Below are positions 49,137 through 57,634 of a stretch of 64,000 nucleotides of DNA, one piece after another. The notes beneath the pieces are model-generated. The model saw only the letters and a program-made list of their open reading frames with translations, searched no databases and was not told the origin of the DNA. The stretch comes from Actinomadura sp. WMMA1423. GTDB lineage: Bacteria; Actinomycetota; Actinomycetes; Streptosporangiales; Streptosporangiaceae. The DNA lies in assembly GCF_006547145.1 (NCBI RefSeq), contig NZ_CP041244.1:7254001-7318000 (forward strand), in the 5' to 3' direction. Position numbers and translations under genes: made by a program. Numbering within the stretch: position 1 is the first letter of the stretch; the number at the start of each line of letters is the position of its first letter.

Positions 49137-51347
49137 ATGTCTGAGAAGAACGACTCCGCCGGCGGTTGCCCGGTCGCGCACGAGCGCGCTCCCTACCCGG
49201 CCCAGGGCGGCGGCAACAACCGCTGGTGGCCGGAACGGCTCAACCTGAAGCTGCTGGCCAAGAACCCGGTCATCACCAACCCGCTGGGCGAGGACTTCAA
49301 CTACGCCGAGGCGTTCGAGAGCCTCGACCTCCCCGCCGTGAAGCAGGACATCGCGCACGTGCTCACGGACTCGCAGGACTGGTGGCCCGCCGACTTCGGC
49401 AACTACGGGCCGCTGATCATCCGCATGGCGTGGCACAGCGCGGGCACCTACCGCGTCAGCGACGGCCGCGGCGGCGCCGGCGCGGGCCAGCAGCGCTTCG
49501 CGCCCCTCAACAGCTGGCCCGACAACGCGAGCCTGGACAAGGCCCGCCGCGTGCTGTGGCCGGTCAAGAAGAAGTACGGCCGCAAGATCTCGTGGGCCGA
49601 CCTGATGATCCTGGCCGGCAACGTCGCCCTGGAGACGATGGGCCTGAAGACCTTCGGCTTCGCGGGCGGGCGCCGGGACGCATGGGAGGCCGAGGAGGAC
49701 GTCTTCTGGGGCCCCGAGAGCGCCTGGCTCGACGACGAGCGCTACAGCGGCGAGCGCGAGCTGGAGAAGCCGCTGGCCGCGGTGCAGATGGGCCTCATCT
49801 ACGTCAACCCGGAGGGCCCGAACGGCAACCCGGACCCGGTCGCCGCGGCGCGCGACATCCGCGAGACGTTCGGCCGCATGGCGATGAACGACGAGGAGAC
49901 CGTCGCGCTGATCGCGGGCGGCCACACCTTCGGCAAGACGCACGGCGCGGCGCCCTCCGACAGCATCGGCGTCGAGCCCGAGGCCGCCCCGCTGGAGGAC
50001 ATGGGCCTCGGCTGGAAGGGCACGCACGGCTCCGGCAAGGGCCGCGACTCCTACACCAGCGGCCTCGAGGTCACCTGGACGCCCACCCCGACCAAGTGGG
50101 ACAACACCTTCTTCGAGGTGCTGTTCGGCTACGAGTGGGAGCTGACCGAGAGCCCCGCCGGGGCGAACCAGTGGCGGCCGAAGGACGGCGCCGGGGAGAA
50201 CACCGTCCCCGACCCCGAGGACGGCACGCTGAACCGCCAGCCGATGATGCTGACGACCGACCTCTCGCTGCGCTTCGACCCGATCTACGAGCCGATCTCG
50301 CGGCGCTTCAAGGACAACCCCGACGAGTTCGCCGACGCCTTCGCCCGCGCGTGGTTCAAGCTGACCCACCGCGACATGGGCCCGGTCACGCGCTACCTCG
50401 GCCCGGAGATCCCGTCCGAGACGCTGATCTGGCAGGACCCGGTCCCGGCGGTGGACCACGAGCTCGTCGACGCCGAGGACGTGGCGGCCCTCAAGCGCCG
50501 CCTGCTGGACTCCGGGCTGTCGGTCTCCCAGCTCGTCAGCACCGCGTGGGCCGCGGCCGCCTCGTTCCGCGGCACCGACAAGCGCGGCGGCGCCAACGGC
50601 GCCCGCATCCGGCTGGAGCCGCAGCGCAGCTGGGAGGTCAACAACCCCGACCAGCTGCGGAACGTGCTGCGCACCCTGGAGCAGGTCCAGGAGGCGTTCA
50701 ACGGCGAGCAGACCGGCGGCAAGCGCGTCTCCCTCGCCGACCTGATCGTCCTCGGCGGGTGCGCCGGGGTCGAGCAGGCCGCCAAGGCCGCCGGGTACGA
50801 CGTCGAGGTGCCGTTCACGCCGGGGCGCACCGACGCCTCCCAGGAGGAGACCGACGTCGAGTCCTTCGAGGTGATGGAGCCGACGCACGACGGCTTCCGC
50901 AACTTCCTCCAGAAGGGCAACGTCCTGCCGGGCGAGTTCCTGCTGATCGACAGGGCGAACCTGCTCACGCTGACCGCGCCCGAGATGACGGTCCTCGTCG
51001 GCGGACTGCGCGTCATCGGCGCGAACTACGACGGGTCGTCGCTCGGCGTCCTCACCGACACCCCCGGGTCGCTGACCACGGACTTCTTCGTGAACCTGCT
51101 CGACATGGGCACGGTCTGGAAGGCGACGGGCGAGGACTCCAAGACCTCCGAGACGTTCGAGGGGCGCGACGCCTCGGGCGAGCTCCGGTGGACCGGGAGC
51201 CGCGCCGACCTCGTCTTCGGCGCGAACTCCGAGCTGCGCGCCGTCGCGGAGGTCTACGCGAGCGACGACGCGGGCGAGAAGTTCGTCCAGGACTTCGTCG
51301 CCGCCTGGGACAAGGTCATGAACCTCGACCGGTACGACCTCACCTGA
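49137..51347 (+). CDS. katG: Catalase-peroxidase KatG
   Basis: A 736-residue bifunctional haem enzyme. The distal pocket is Arg96-Trp99-His100 (RMAWHSAGTYR), and the proximal His is His263 in GGHTFGKTHG. The Trp99-Tyr222-Met248 set can form the catalase cross-link (IYVNPEG, RMAMND). The C-terminal duplicated domain (~420-736) is present and lacks the haem His, as is normal. It removes H2O2 in the cytosol and follows its repressor furA in one operon. Confidence 0.98.
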   Translation: MSEKNDSAGGCPVAHERAPYPAQGGGNNRWWPERLNLKLLAKNPVITNPLGEDFNYAEAFESLDLPAVKQDIAHVLTDSQDWWPADFGNYGPLIIRMAWHSAGTYRVSDGRGGAGAGQQRFAPLNSWPDNASLDKARRVLWPVKKKYGRKISWADLMILAGNVALETMGLKTFGFAGGRRDAWEAEEDVFWGPESAWLDDERYSGERELEKPLAAVQMGLIYVNPEGPNGNPDPVAAARDIRETFGRMAMNDEETVALIAGGHTFGKTHGAAPSDSIGVEPEAAPLEDMGLGWKGTHGSGKGRDSYTSGLEVTWTPTPTKWDNTFFEVLFGYEWELTESPAGANQWRPKDGAGENTVPDPEDGTLNRQPMMLTTDLSLRFDPIYEPISRRFKDNPDEFADAFARAWFKLTHRDMGPVTRYLGPEIPSETLIWQDPVPAVDHELVDAEDVAALKRRLLDSGLSVSQLVSTAWAAAASFRGTDKRGGANGARIRLEPQRSWEVNNPDQLRNVLRTLEQVQEAFNGEQTGGKRVSLADLIVLGGCAGVEQAAKAAGYDVEVPFTPGRTDASQEETDVESFEVMEPTHDGFRNFLQKGNVLPGEFLLIDRANLLTLTAPEMTVLVGGLRVIGANYDGSSLGVLTDTPGSLTTDFFVNLLDMGTVWKATGEDSKTSETFEGRDASGELRWTGSRADLVFGANSELRAVAEVYASDDAGEKFVQDFVAAWDKVMNLDRYDLT

Positions 51348-51366
51348 TCGAGAACGTCCGGGACGT

Positions 51367-51396
51367 CCGGGCCGGTCGCCGCGGCGGCCGGCCCGG
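51367..51396 (+). terminator. Terminator after katG
   Basis: CCGGGCCGG and CCGGCCCGG form a perfect 9-bp stem with a GC-rich loop 20 bp after the stop, followed by CGCCTTTCC. Confidence 0.7.
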
Positions 51397-51450
51397 TCGC
51401 CTTTCCGGGACCGGCGGGTTCGCTCGTGCGGGGGAGTGGGCGGGACCGGG

Positions 51451-51885
51451 TCAGCCGGCGTCCGGCCGGCACGCCGGGCACAGGCCCCAGAAGGTGACGT
51501 CGGCCTCGTCGACCAGGTAGCCGGCGTCGTCGACCGGGTCGAGGCAGGGCGGGTGCCCCACGGCGCAGTCGACGTCCTTGATCGTGCCGCAGGCGCGGCA
51601 CACCAGGTGGTGGTGGTTGTCGCCGACGCGTCCCTCGAACCGGGCCGGGCTCCCGGCCGGTTCGATCCGGCGGACGAGCCCCGCCGCGGTGAGCGCGTGG
51701 AGCGCCTCGTACACCGCCTGCAGGGAGATGTGGCCCACGCGTTCGCGCACGCCCGAGGCGAGGGCCTCGACGCCGAGGTGGTCGCCCGCCCGTACGGTCT
51801 CCAGCAGGGCCACGCGGGCGGCCGTCACCCGCAGGCCGGCACCGCGCAGCGCCTCGGCGGTGGACGGGGTCTGGGACGCGGTCAT
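51451..51885 (-). CDS. Second FurA-like repressor
   Basis: A 144-residue Fur-family protein closely similar to FurA: LRVTAARVALLETVRAGDHL, ISLQAVYEALHALTAAGLVR, GDNHHHLVCRACGTIKDVDC and GLCPAC. It keeps the same His and CxxC ligands. It converges on katG from the far side. The ATG at 51885 is the best start by alignment with FurA. The copies may have divided roles or metals, but katG and furA remain plausible targets. Confidence 0.92.
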   Translation of the reverse strand: MTASQTPSTAEALRGAGLRVTAARVALLETVRAGDHLGVEALASGVRERVGHISLQAVYEALHALTAAGLVRRIEPAGSPARFEGRVGDNHHHLVCRACGTIKDVDCAVGHPPCLDPVDDAGYLVDEADVTFWGLCPACRPDAG

Positions 51886-51911
51886 GGCGCCGAACCTTCC
51901 CTCACAAACGC

Positions 51912-51927
51912 GAATCACTTAAGTCAA
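51912..51927 (-). promoter_or_regulatory. Candidate Fur operator of the second fur gene
   Basis: GAATCACTTAAGTCAA (complement TTGACTTAAGTGATTC) contains the palindrome ACTTAAGT and shares TTGACT and TGATTC with the region upstream of furA. Confidence 0.45.
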
Positions 51928-52031
51928 CAAATGAGGCAAGTCTAGCTGCCCAAGTCCCGGTGCGGCCTGACGGACGGCGGTGGGCACTGGCATGATCGTC
52001 GCATCTCGACACAAGACAGGACGATACGTCG

Positions 52032-52757
52032 ATGCCTTCCAGAATGATCTCCGGCGCGGCCGCGCTGGCCGTCGCCGCCGGCGTGCTCGCCGGCGGCGCC
52101 ACGACCGCCGAGGCCGTGTCACTGCAGTTCCGCGTCGAGGTGCCGAAGCACCTCTCCGTCGGCAAGGGGGACTACAACAGCTCCTGCGGCATGGACGTGT
52201 GGGTGTGGGGCACCGAGGGCGCCTCGGTCGCCTATTCCAGGGCCTACCTGATCGACCCCGACGGGCGCGTCCCCGCGGGCCGGGTCTACAAGCGCGTCCT
52301 GCCGAGGGAGCAGGTCGGCTGGTCCGTCGGCTGCCCCGGCCACCTGGAGGACCTCGGGAAATGGCGCGTCCGGGTCGTCGCCTACAACGCGAGCGGCAAG
52401 GCCCTGGGGAGCCGTGAGGACTACTGGTACGAGAAGTTCGACACGGCGATCCAGAGCTACAACGCCGCGCCCGAGCCCGTGCGGCAGGGCCGCCCGATCA
52501 CCGTGTCCGGCCGCCTGAAGCGGCTCAATGACATCGCCACCGGATACACCGTGTACCCGGGCAAGACGATCCGCGTCTACTTCCGTCCCAAGGGCTCGGC
52601 GTCCTGGGCGTACATGGGAGCGACGAAGACCGCCGGCGACGGCCGCTTCCGCAAGGCGTTCACGGCCAAGCGGGACGGCTACTGGCGCGCCTACTTCCCC
52701 GGCACGAGCAACTTCGACCGCCAGAAGTCCCTCGACGACTTCGTCGACGTGCGCTGA
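52032..52757 (+). CDS. Secreted protein with Ig-like C-terminal domain
   Basis: A 241-residue exported protein. The signal peptide (ISGAAALAVAAGVLAGG) ends near residue 28 (AEA-V). The mature region has two beta-rich halves: one with an apparent disulfide (SSCGMD...VGCPGH), the other an Ig-like module common in actinobacterial exoproteins (PVRQGRPITVSGRLKRLN, VRVYF-like strands, FRKAFTAKRDGYWRAYFPG). Ligand unknown. Followed by a strong bidirectional terminator. Confidence 0.8.
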   Translation: MPSRMISGAAALAVAAGVLAGGATTAEAVSLQFRVEVPKHLSVGKGDYNSSCGMDVWVWGTEGASVAYSRAYLIDPDGRVPAGRVYKRVLPREQVGWSVGCPGHLEDLGKWRVRVVAYNASGKALGSREDYWYEKFDTAIQSYNAAPEPVRQGRPITVSGRLKRLNDIATGYTVYPGKTIRVYFRPKGSASWAYMGATKTAGDGRFRKAFTAKRDGYWRAYFPGTSNFDRQKSLDDFVDVR

Positions 52758-52772
52758 CCCGGTCGGATCATG

Positions 52773-52803
52773 AGAACGCCCCGCCCGAACGGCGGGGCGT
52801 TCT
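52773..52803. terminator. Bidirectional terminator
   Basis: AGAACGCCCCGCC and GGCGGGGCGTTCT form a perfect 13-bp stem with a 5-nt loop, serving convergent genes. Confidence 0.9.
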
Positions 52804-52838
52804 CCGTACCACCCAAGCGGCGCGCCGGGCCTGCCGCC

Positions 52839-53375
<537 letters not shown>

Positions 53376-53441
53376 GGACCTGCCCTGCCCGGTGAGCGCG
53401 ACCGCAACCATGGCCCGCGCCGCGGCCGGGCGCGTCCGCGG

Positions 53442-54059
53442 TCAGCCGCGGATGTAGCCGACGACGAGGTCGGCGAGCTCGTCCACCATCCGCTCGTGCG
53501 GGATGGGCGGCCGGTCCAGGACGTACTTGATGGACAGCAGGCCCACGGTCTCGGTGATGATCCACAACGTGGCGTCGATGTCGAGGTCCTCCCGGAACTC
53601 CGCGCGGTTGATCAGGAGGTAGACGCGGACCAGGTCGGTGAGCCGCCGCTGGAGCGCCGCGAGCTTGTCGAACGGCCCGAGCCGCGGGACCTGCTCGACG
53701 ATGATGCGCAGCAGGTCGGCGTTCTCCTCGAACAGCCGGATCTGGGCGTCGAGCAGCGCGCGCCCGGCCTCCTGCCACGGCAGCCGCATCGTGGCCTCGA
53801 TCTCCTCGCCGAGCCGGTCGGCGATGCGGTCGGCGAAGCGGTCCAGCACCGCGATGACGATCGCGTCCTTGTTGGGGAAGTACTGGTACAGCGATCCGTT
53901 GCTGACGCCGGCCGCACGGGCGATCCGGTTGGTGGAGGCGCCGTCGTAGCCGCGCTCGGACAGAACGCGAGTGGCGGCCTCCAGGATCCGCTCGACGGTG
54001 CGGCGCGAGCGGTCCTGGGCGGGGGTCCTGCGGGGCGAGAGCCCAGGTGAGCGCGCCAC
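53442..54059 (-). CDS. TetR-family regulator
   Basis: A 205-residue regulator with HTH near residues 22-65 (RILEAATRVLSERGYDGAST, NRIARAAGVSNGSLYQYFPN) and a helical ligand domain like AcrR/FadR-type members. GTG start. It diverges from the MpaB and acyl-CoA ligase genes across an AT-rich gap with a large inverted repeat, so it probably controls these lipid-related genes and itself. Confidence 0.92.
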   Translation of the reverse strand: MARSPGLSPRRTPAQDRSRRTVERILEAATRVLSERGYDGASTNRIARAAGVSNGSLYQYFPNKDAIVIAVLDRFADRIADRLGEEIEATMRLPWQEAGRALLDAQIRLFEENADLLRIIVEQVPRLGPFDKLAALQRRLTDLVRVYLLINRAEFREDLDIDATLWIITETVGLLSIKYVLDRPPIPHERMVDELADLVVGYIRG

Positions 54060-54084
54060 CGGCCGCTCCTTTCGGAACGCGACT

Positions 54085-54117
54085 TGTAAGCGACTACTTA
54101 TTCGCGTTTAGCTTACA
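54085..54117. promoter_or_regulatory. Inverted repeat between TetR and MpaB genes
   Basis: TGTAAGC and GCTTACA flank 19 bp of AT-rich DNA. The arms are perfect and lie about 25 bp from the TetR start, where a repressor would cover the divergent promoters. Confidence 0.6.
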
Positions 54118-54225
54118 GGAGTCGCTCCGCCTGCGGCCGTATCGTGTGTCGGCGGCAAGAGCCGTCCGCCCGCGGCATGTGCCGTCCACCGATGGCGGGA
54201 GCCGCTTCGTCAGGAGGCCGCGCAG

Positions 54226-55155
54226 ATGACGGTGACCGATGGGACGCCCGCGAGCCCGCCGGCAGGGCGGGAGGGCCCTGCGGGCTCCCGCGCGGGCGAG
54301 CCGACGCCGTTCGGGCCCGGTTCGCTGCTGTGGGAGCAGATGGGGCTCTACACGTCGGCGATCGCGGGCAACAGCGTGTTCATCCTCCAGGTGATGCACC
54401 CGGCGATCGGGACCGTGGTCGACCGGCTGTCGAGCTTCCGCACCGACCCGCTCGGCCGCGCCGCGCGCAGCTTCGCCTCCGTGCAGACCTGGGTCTACGG
54501 CGGGCCCGCCGCCATCGAGGAGGGCAGGCGGCTGCGCGAGATGCACAAGCCGCTCAGCGCCGTCGACGAGGAGGGGCGGCGCCACCACGCGCTGTCCGCC
54601 GAGCCGTGGGCGTGGGTCCACCTCACCGGCTTCTACGCCGCCGTCACCGCGGCCGAGTACTTCGCGCCCGCCCCCTTGACCCCGGAGGAGGAACAGCAGA
54701 TCTTTGAGGAGTTCCTCCAACTCGGCAGGATCCTGCGCGTGCCGGAGCGGATGCTGCCGAAGAGCATCCCCGACTACTGGGCCTATTTCGACGACATGGT
54801 GGCCGACACTCTCGTTCCTCACAAGGTCGCGCACGAGGTGCTGGCGCAGATGGACCAGGTGCCGCCGGGCGTCCCGGGACCGCTGCGTCCGGCGGTCGCC
54901 CCGCTGAGCGCGGCCGTCGGACGGCTCGGACGGCTGATCACCGTCGGGACCCTCCCGGCGCGGGCGCGCGAGAAGCTCGGCCTGCGGTGGAGCGCGGCGG
55001 ACGAGCGCAGGCTGCGCCTGGCCGCGCAGGCCATCGGGCGGACCACGCCGCTGCTGCCCGAACGCGTCCGCTACATGCCGATCGCCTACCGCGCCCGGCA
55101 GGCGGCCCGTGCCCAGGAGAGGCTGGAGCGCGCCCTGGCGCACCGGCCCATGTGA
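54226..55155 (+). CDS. MpaB-family oxygenase (DUF2236)
   Basis: A 309-residue protein with the DUF2236/MpaB haem-oxygenase-like fold. Signatures are GNSVFILQVMHPAIGTVVDR, LREMHKPLSAVDEEGRR and WAWVHLTGFYAAVTAAEYF; the His residues in VMHPA and WVHL fit haem ligands of latex-clearing-protein relatives. It may oxidise unsaturated lipids or terpenoids. It leads a pair with the acyl-CoA ligase, 25 bp apart. Confidence 0.9.
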   Translation: MTVTDGTPASPPAGREGPAGSRAGEPTPFGPGSLLWEQMGLYTSAIAGNSVFILQVMHPAIGTVVDRLSSFRTDPLGRAARSFASVQTWVYGGPAAIEEGRRLREMHKPLSAVDEEGRRHHALSAEPWAWVHLTGFYAAVTAAEYFAPAPLTPEEEQQIFEEFLQLGRILRVPERMLPKSIPDYWAYFDDMVADTLVPHKVAHEVLAQMDQVPPGVPGPLRPAVAPLSAAVGRLGRLITVGTLPARAREKLGLRWSAADERRLRLAAQAIGRTTPLLPERVRYMPIAYRARQAARAQERLERALAHRPM

Positions 55156-55180
55156 AGCCCCCACCAGGAGGTCGACGACC

Positions 55181-56725
55181 ATGCCCGCAGAGGACCCGCT
55201 GACCCTGATGGCCGCCGCCGACCCCGCGAGGACCGCGGTCGTCGAGGACGATCGGCGCCTGACCTACGCCGAGTTCAACGCCCTGGTGAACCGGTACGCC
55301 AACCTGCTGGTCGAGCACGGCGTCCGGGCCGGCACGAAGGTCGTGTGGTGCGGCCGCAACAGCACCGAGGTCGTCGCGCTGATCTCGGCCCTGCGCAAGT
55401 GCGGGGCCGTCGGCGTCCCGCTCAACTACCGCCTCACGCCCGAGGAGACCGCCTACGTCGTCGAGAACGCCGACGCCGCGCTGGTGGTGTTCGACGCCGA
55501 GCAGGCACCCCAGCTTGAGGCGGCGCACGACGGCGCGGCCGGTGTCCGCGCATGGCTCGCGTGGGGCTCGGAGCCGCCCGGCTGGGCCGCCTCACTCGAC
55601 GTACTGGCCGGGCGGAGCCCGGACACCGAGCCCGTCGCCCGCGGCGCCGACCCGGCGGCCGGCACCTCGATGTTCTACACGTCCGGGACGACCGGCAAGC
55701 CGAAGGGCGTCGTGCGCGGCGAGCCCGACCCGGCCCTGGTGCTCGGGCTGGTCGGCGAGATCGGCTTCGAGCCGGGCGACGTCTACCTCACGACCGGCCC
55801 GCTCTACCATTCCGGCCCGCTGAGCTTCATGCTCATCGTCCAGCTCATGGGCGGGAGCGTGGTCGTGATGCGCGACTTCGACCCCGAACGCTGGCTGGAC
55901 CTCGTCGAGCGGCACCGGGTGACCACGACCTTCTCCGCGCCGACCCCGATCCGCCGGGTGGTGGACCTGCCGGAGGAGACGATCCGCCGCAGGGACCTCT
56001 CCTCGCTGCGGCGCATGATCGCCAACGCCGCCCCCTGGCCCTTCGAGCTCAAGCGCCGCTACGTCGACAGGATCGGCGAGGACTCCTTGTTCGAGGTCTA
56101 CGGCTCCACCGAGCTCGGCGTGGACACCGTGCTGCGCCCCGAGGACCAGATGCGCAAGCCCGGCAGCTGCGGCCGCGCCGCGCCCGGCGTCGAGATCGCG
56201 CTCTTCGGCGAGGACGGCGGCCTCATCGAGGAGCCGCGCGTGCCCGGCGACCTCTACGTGCGCGGCACCGGCACCTTCAACGCCTACTACAAGGCCGAGG
56301 GCAAGTTCCGGGACGCCGGCCGCGGCGAGTGGCTGACCGTGGGCGACATCGCCTACCGCGACGAGGAGGGCTTCTACTACGTCTGCGACCGCCGCACCGA
56401 CATGATCATCTCGGGCGGCATGAACATCTACCCGGCCGAGATCGAGGCCGTCCTCACCGCCCATCCGGCGGTCGCCGACGCGGCCGTGTTCGGCGTCCCG
56501 TCCGACGAGTGGGGCGAATCCGTGCACGCAGCGATCGTGGTGCCGGGGGACGCCGCCGTCACCGACGACCAGCTCCGCGACTTCTGCCGGGAGCACCTGG
56601 CCGCCTACAAGACCCCCAGGGGCTTCGACCGGCTCGACGAGATCCCGCGCAACCCTTCGGGCAAGACCCTGAAGCGCCAACTCCGCGCCCCCTACTGGGA
56701 GTCCCGCTCCTCCAACCTCACCTGA
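55181..56725 (+). CDS. Acyl-CoA synthetase (AMP-dependent ligase)
   Basis: A 514-residue ANL-superfamily enzyme. The P-loop is YTSGTTGKPKGVV, followed by VYGSTELG, the hinge LTVGDIAYRDEEGFYYVCDR and the catalytic Lys in RNPSGKTLKRQLR. It activates a carboxylic acid to its CoA thioester. AGGAGG lies upstream of the ATG. Linkage to the MpaB gene suggests catabolism of an oxidised lipid or terpenoid. Confidence 0.95.
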   Translation: MPAEDPLTLMAAADPARTAVVEDDRRLTYAEFNALVNRYANLLVEHGVRAGTKVVWCGRNSTEVVALISALRKCGAVGVPLNYRLTPEETAYVVENADAALVVFDAEQAPQLEAAHDGAAGVRAWLAWGSEPPGWAASLDVLAGRSPDTEPVARGADPAAGTSMFYTSGTTGKPKGVVRGEPDPALVLGLVGEIGFEPGDVYLTTGPLYHSGPLSFMLIVQLMGGSVVVMRDFDPERWLDLVERHRVTTTFSAPTPIRRVVDLPEETIRRRDLSSLRRMIANAAPWPFELKRRYVDRIGEDSLFEVYGSTELGVDTVLRPEDQMRKPGSCGRAAPGVEIALFGEDGGLIEEPRVPGDLYVRGTGTFNAYYKAEGKFRDAGRGEWLTVGDIAYRDEEGFYYVCDRRTDMIISGGMNIYPAEIEAVLTAHPAVADAAVFGVPSDEWGESVHAAIVVPGDAAVTDDQLRDFCREHLAAYKTPRGFDRLDEIPRNPSGKTLKRQLRAPYWESRSSNLT

Positions 56726-56754
56726 CGGCGGGGAGCGGGCGTTCGGCCCGGCCC

Positions 56755-57318
56755 TCACGGGTGGGCGCGTTCGGTGAGGCGGTGGTCGGCTCTGCCTTCG
56801 GGCTCCTGAGGGCGGGCCCATGGAGAGCGCTGCGGCGCGTTCCGATGGCGGGCCTTGACCGCGGCGGCCTTGCGACCGAGCGCGGCGCCCGCCCTCGGCG
56901 GCCGCTGGGTCAGGAGCTCCTCCGGGACGTCGGCGTCCCGGGACGGCGAGCGCGGAGTGGTACCGCGGTCGGCGATCCGCGCCGAGGTGATCGTGAGCTC
57001 GTAGTGCGCCCACACCATGGCGGCGTGGTCCAGCCGCCGGGCCGCGGCGTGGACGAGGTAGACCTCGGACACCGCGGTCACGATCAGCAGGACGGACGGG
57101 TCGCGGTCCAGGTCGGACGCCGTGGGGTCGGAGGGCCAGACGGCCACGCGCAGGTGCCGTTCGCCGACGACGCGCAGCTCCCCCCAGTCGGGCACGCAGA
57201 CCCGGGGCCGCCCGTCGGGCGAACAAGTGATCATGATGACCGGGTGCTGCCGGGCGGGCGCGCCGGCGATCGCTCTGACGGCGGCTGGGAGCACCTCGGG
57301 GGAGAACGCCATCGGCAT
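56755..57318 (-). CDS. Pyridoxamine-5'-phosphate-oxidase-like FMN-binding protein
   Basis: A 187-residue split-barrel flavin protein. The core (about 20-105) includes HPVIMITCSPDGRPRVCVPD, LRVAVWPSDPTASDLDRDPS and VSEVYLVHAAARRLDHAAMV. The last ~70 residues are basic and disordered-looking. It may be an F420- or FMN-dependent reductase or a general stress protein. A LexA-like box lies 74 bp upstream of its start, but faces a plus-strand ORF too. Confidence 0.75.
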   Translation of the reverse strand: MPMAFSPEVLPAAVRAIAGAPARQHPVIMITCSPDGRPRVCVPDWGELRVVGERHLRVAVWPSDPTASDLDRDPSVLLIVTAVSEVYLVHAAARRLDHAAMVWAHYELTITSARIADRGTTPRSPSRDADVPEELLTQRPPRAGAALGRKAAAVKARHRNAPQRSPWARPQEPEGRADHRLTERAHP

Positions 57319-57391
57319 GTCCGCCTTTACGTCGAAGGTCCTGCCGGCCCGGTGCCCGTGCCGGTCCCTGCTCGAAGAAGTTCTCGCTCAG

Positions 57392-57407
57392 TCGATCATA
57401 TGTTCGA
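57392..57407. promoter_or_regulatory. LexA (SOS) box
   Basis: TCGATCATATGTTCGA matches the actinobacterial SOS consensus TCGAAC-N4-GTTCGA at 11 of 12 defined positions. It lies between the divergent PPOX-like gene and the 29-codon ORF at 57479. Confidence 0.65.
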
Positions 57408-57478
57408 TACTAGGGTCGGGCGAGCGATATTTCCACGGGCGAGGGCACCTGGATCATTCCCGTCTCCGGGGGGTCGCC

Positions 57479-57568
57479 ATGCGAGAACCTGTCGTGCGGG
57501 AGACATGGATGGCTCGTCGGGGATGTGTCGATTTGGACGGCATGCGCGCGATGAGCCGCCGACCGTAA
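57479..57568 (+). CDS. 29-codon ORF in an SOS-controlled unit (candidate)
   Basis: ATG with GGGGGG five bases upstream opens 29 codons (MREPVVRETWMARRG to the C-terminal MRAMSRRP). Its TAA falls in the loop of the terminator hairpin at 57549-57587. Box, leader, ORF and hairpin make a complete unit of under 200 nt. The peptide is basic with one Cys. It could instead be a small RNA whose ORF is incidental. Confidence 0.4.
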   Translation: MREPVVRETWMARRGCVDLDGMRAMSRRP

Positions 57569-57587
57569 TGGTCTCGGCGGCTCATCG
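57549..57587. terminator. Terminator between the NCS1 permease and the SOS ORF
   Basis: CGATGAGCCGCCGA and TCGGCGGCTCATCG form a perfect 14-bp stem. It would end the minus-strand permease transcript and the plus-strand small unit. Confidence 0.85.
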
Positions 57588-57634
57588 TCGACCGGGCATG
57601 GGGAGGGGGCCACGGGGGGTCCCTCAGGCTCCTG

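Noticed and set aside
47721..50888. A 1055-residue open frame on the minus strand across mce and katG genes
   Set aside because: It overlaps well-supported plus-strand genes in antisense and has no recognisable domains.
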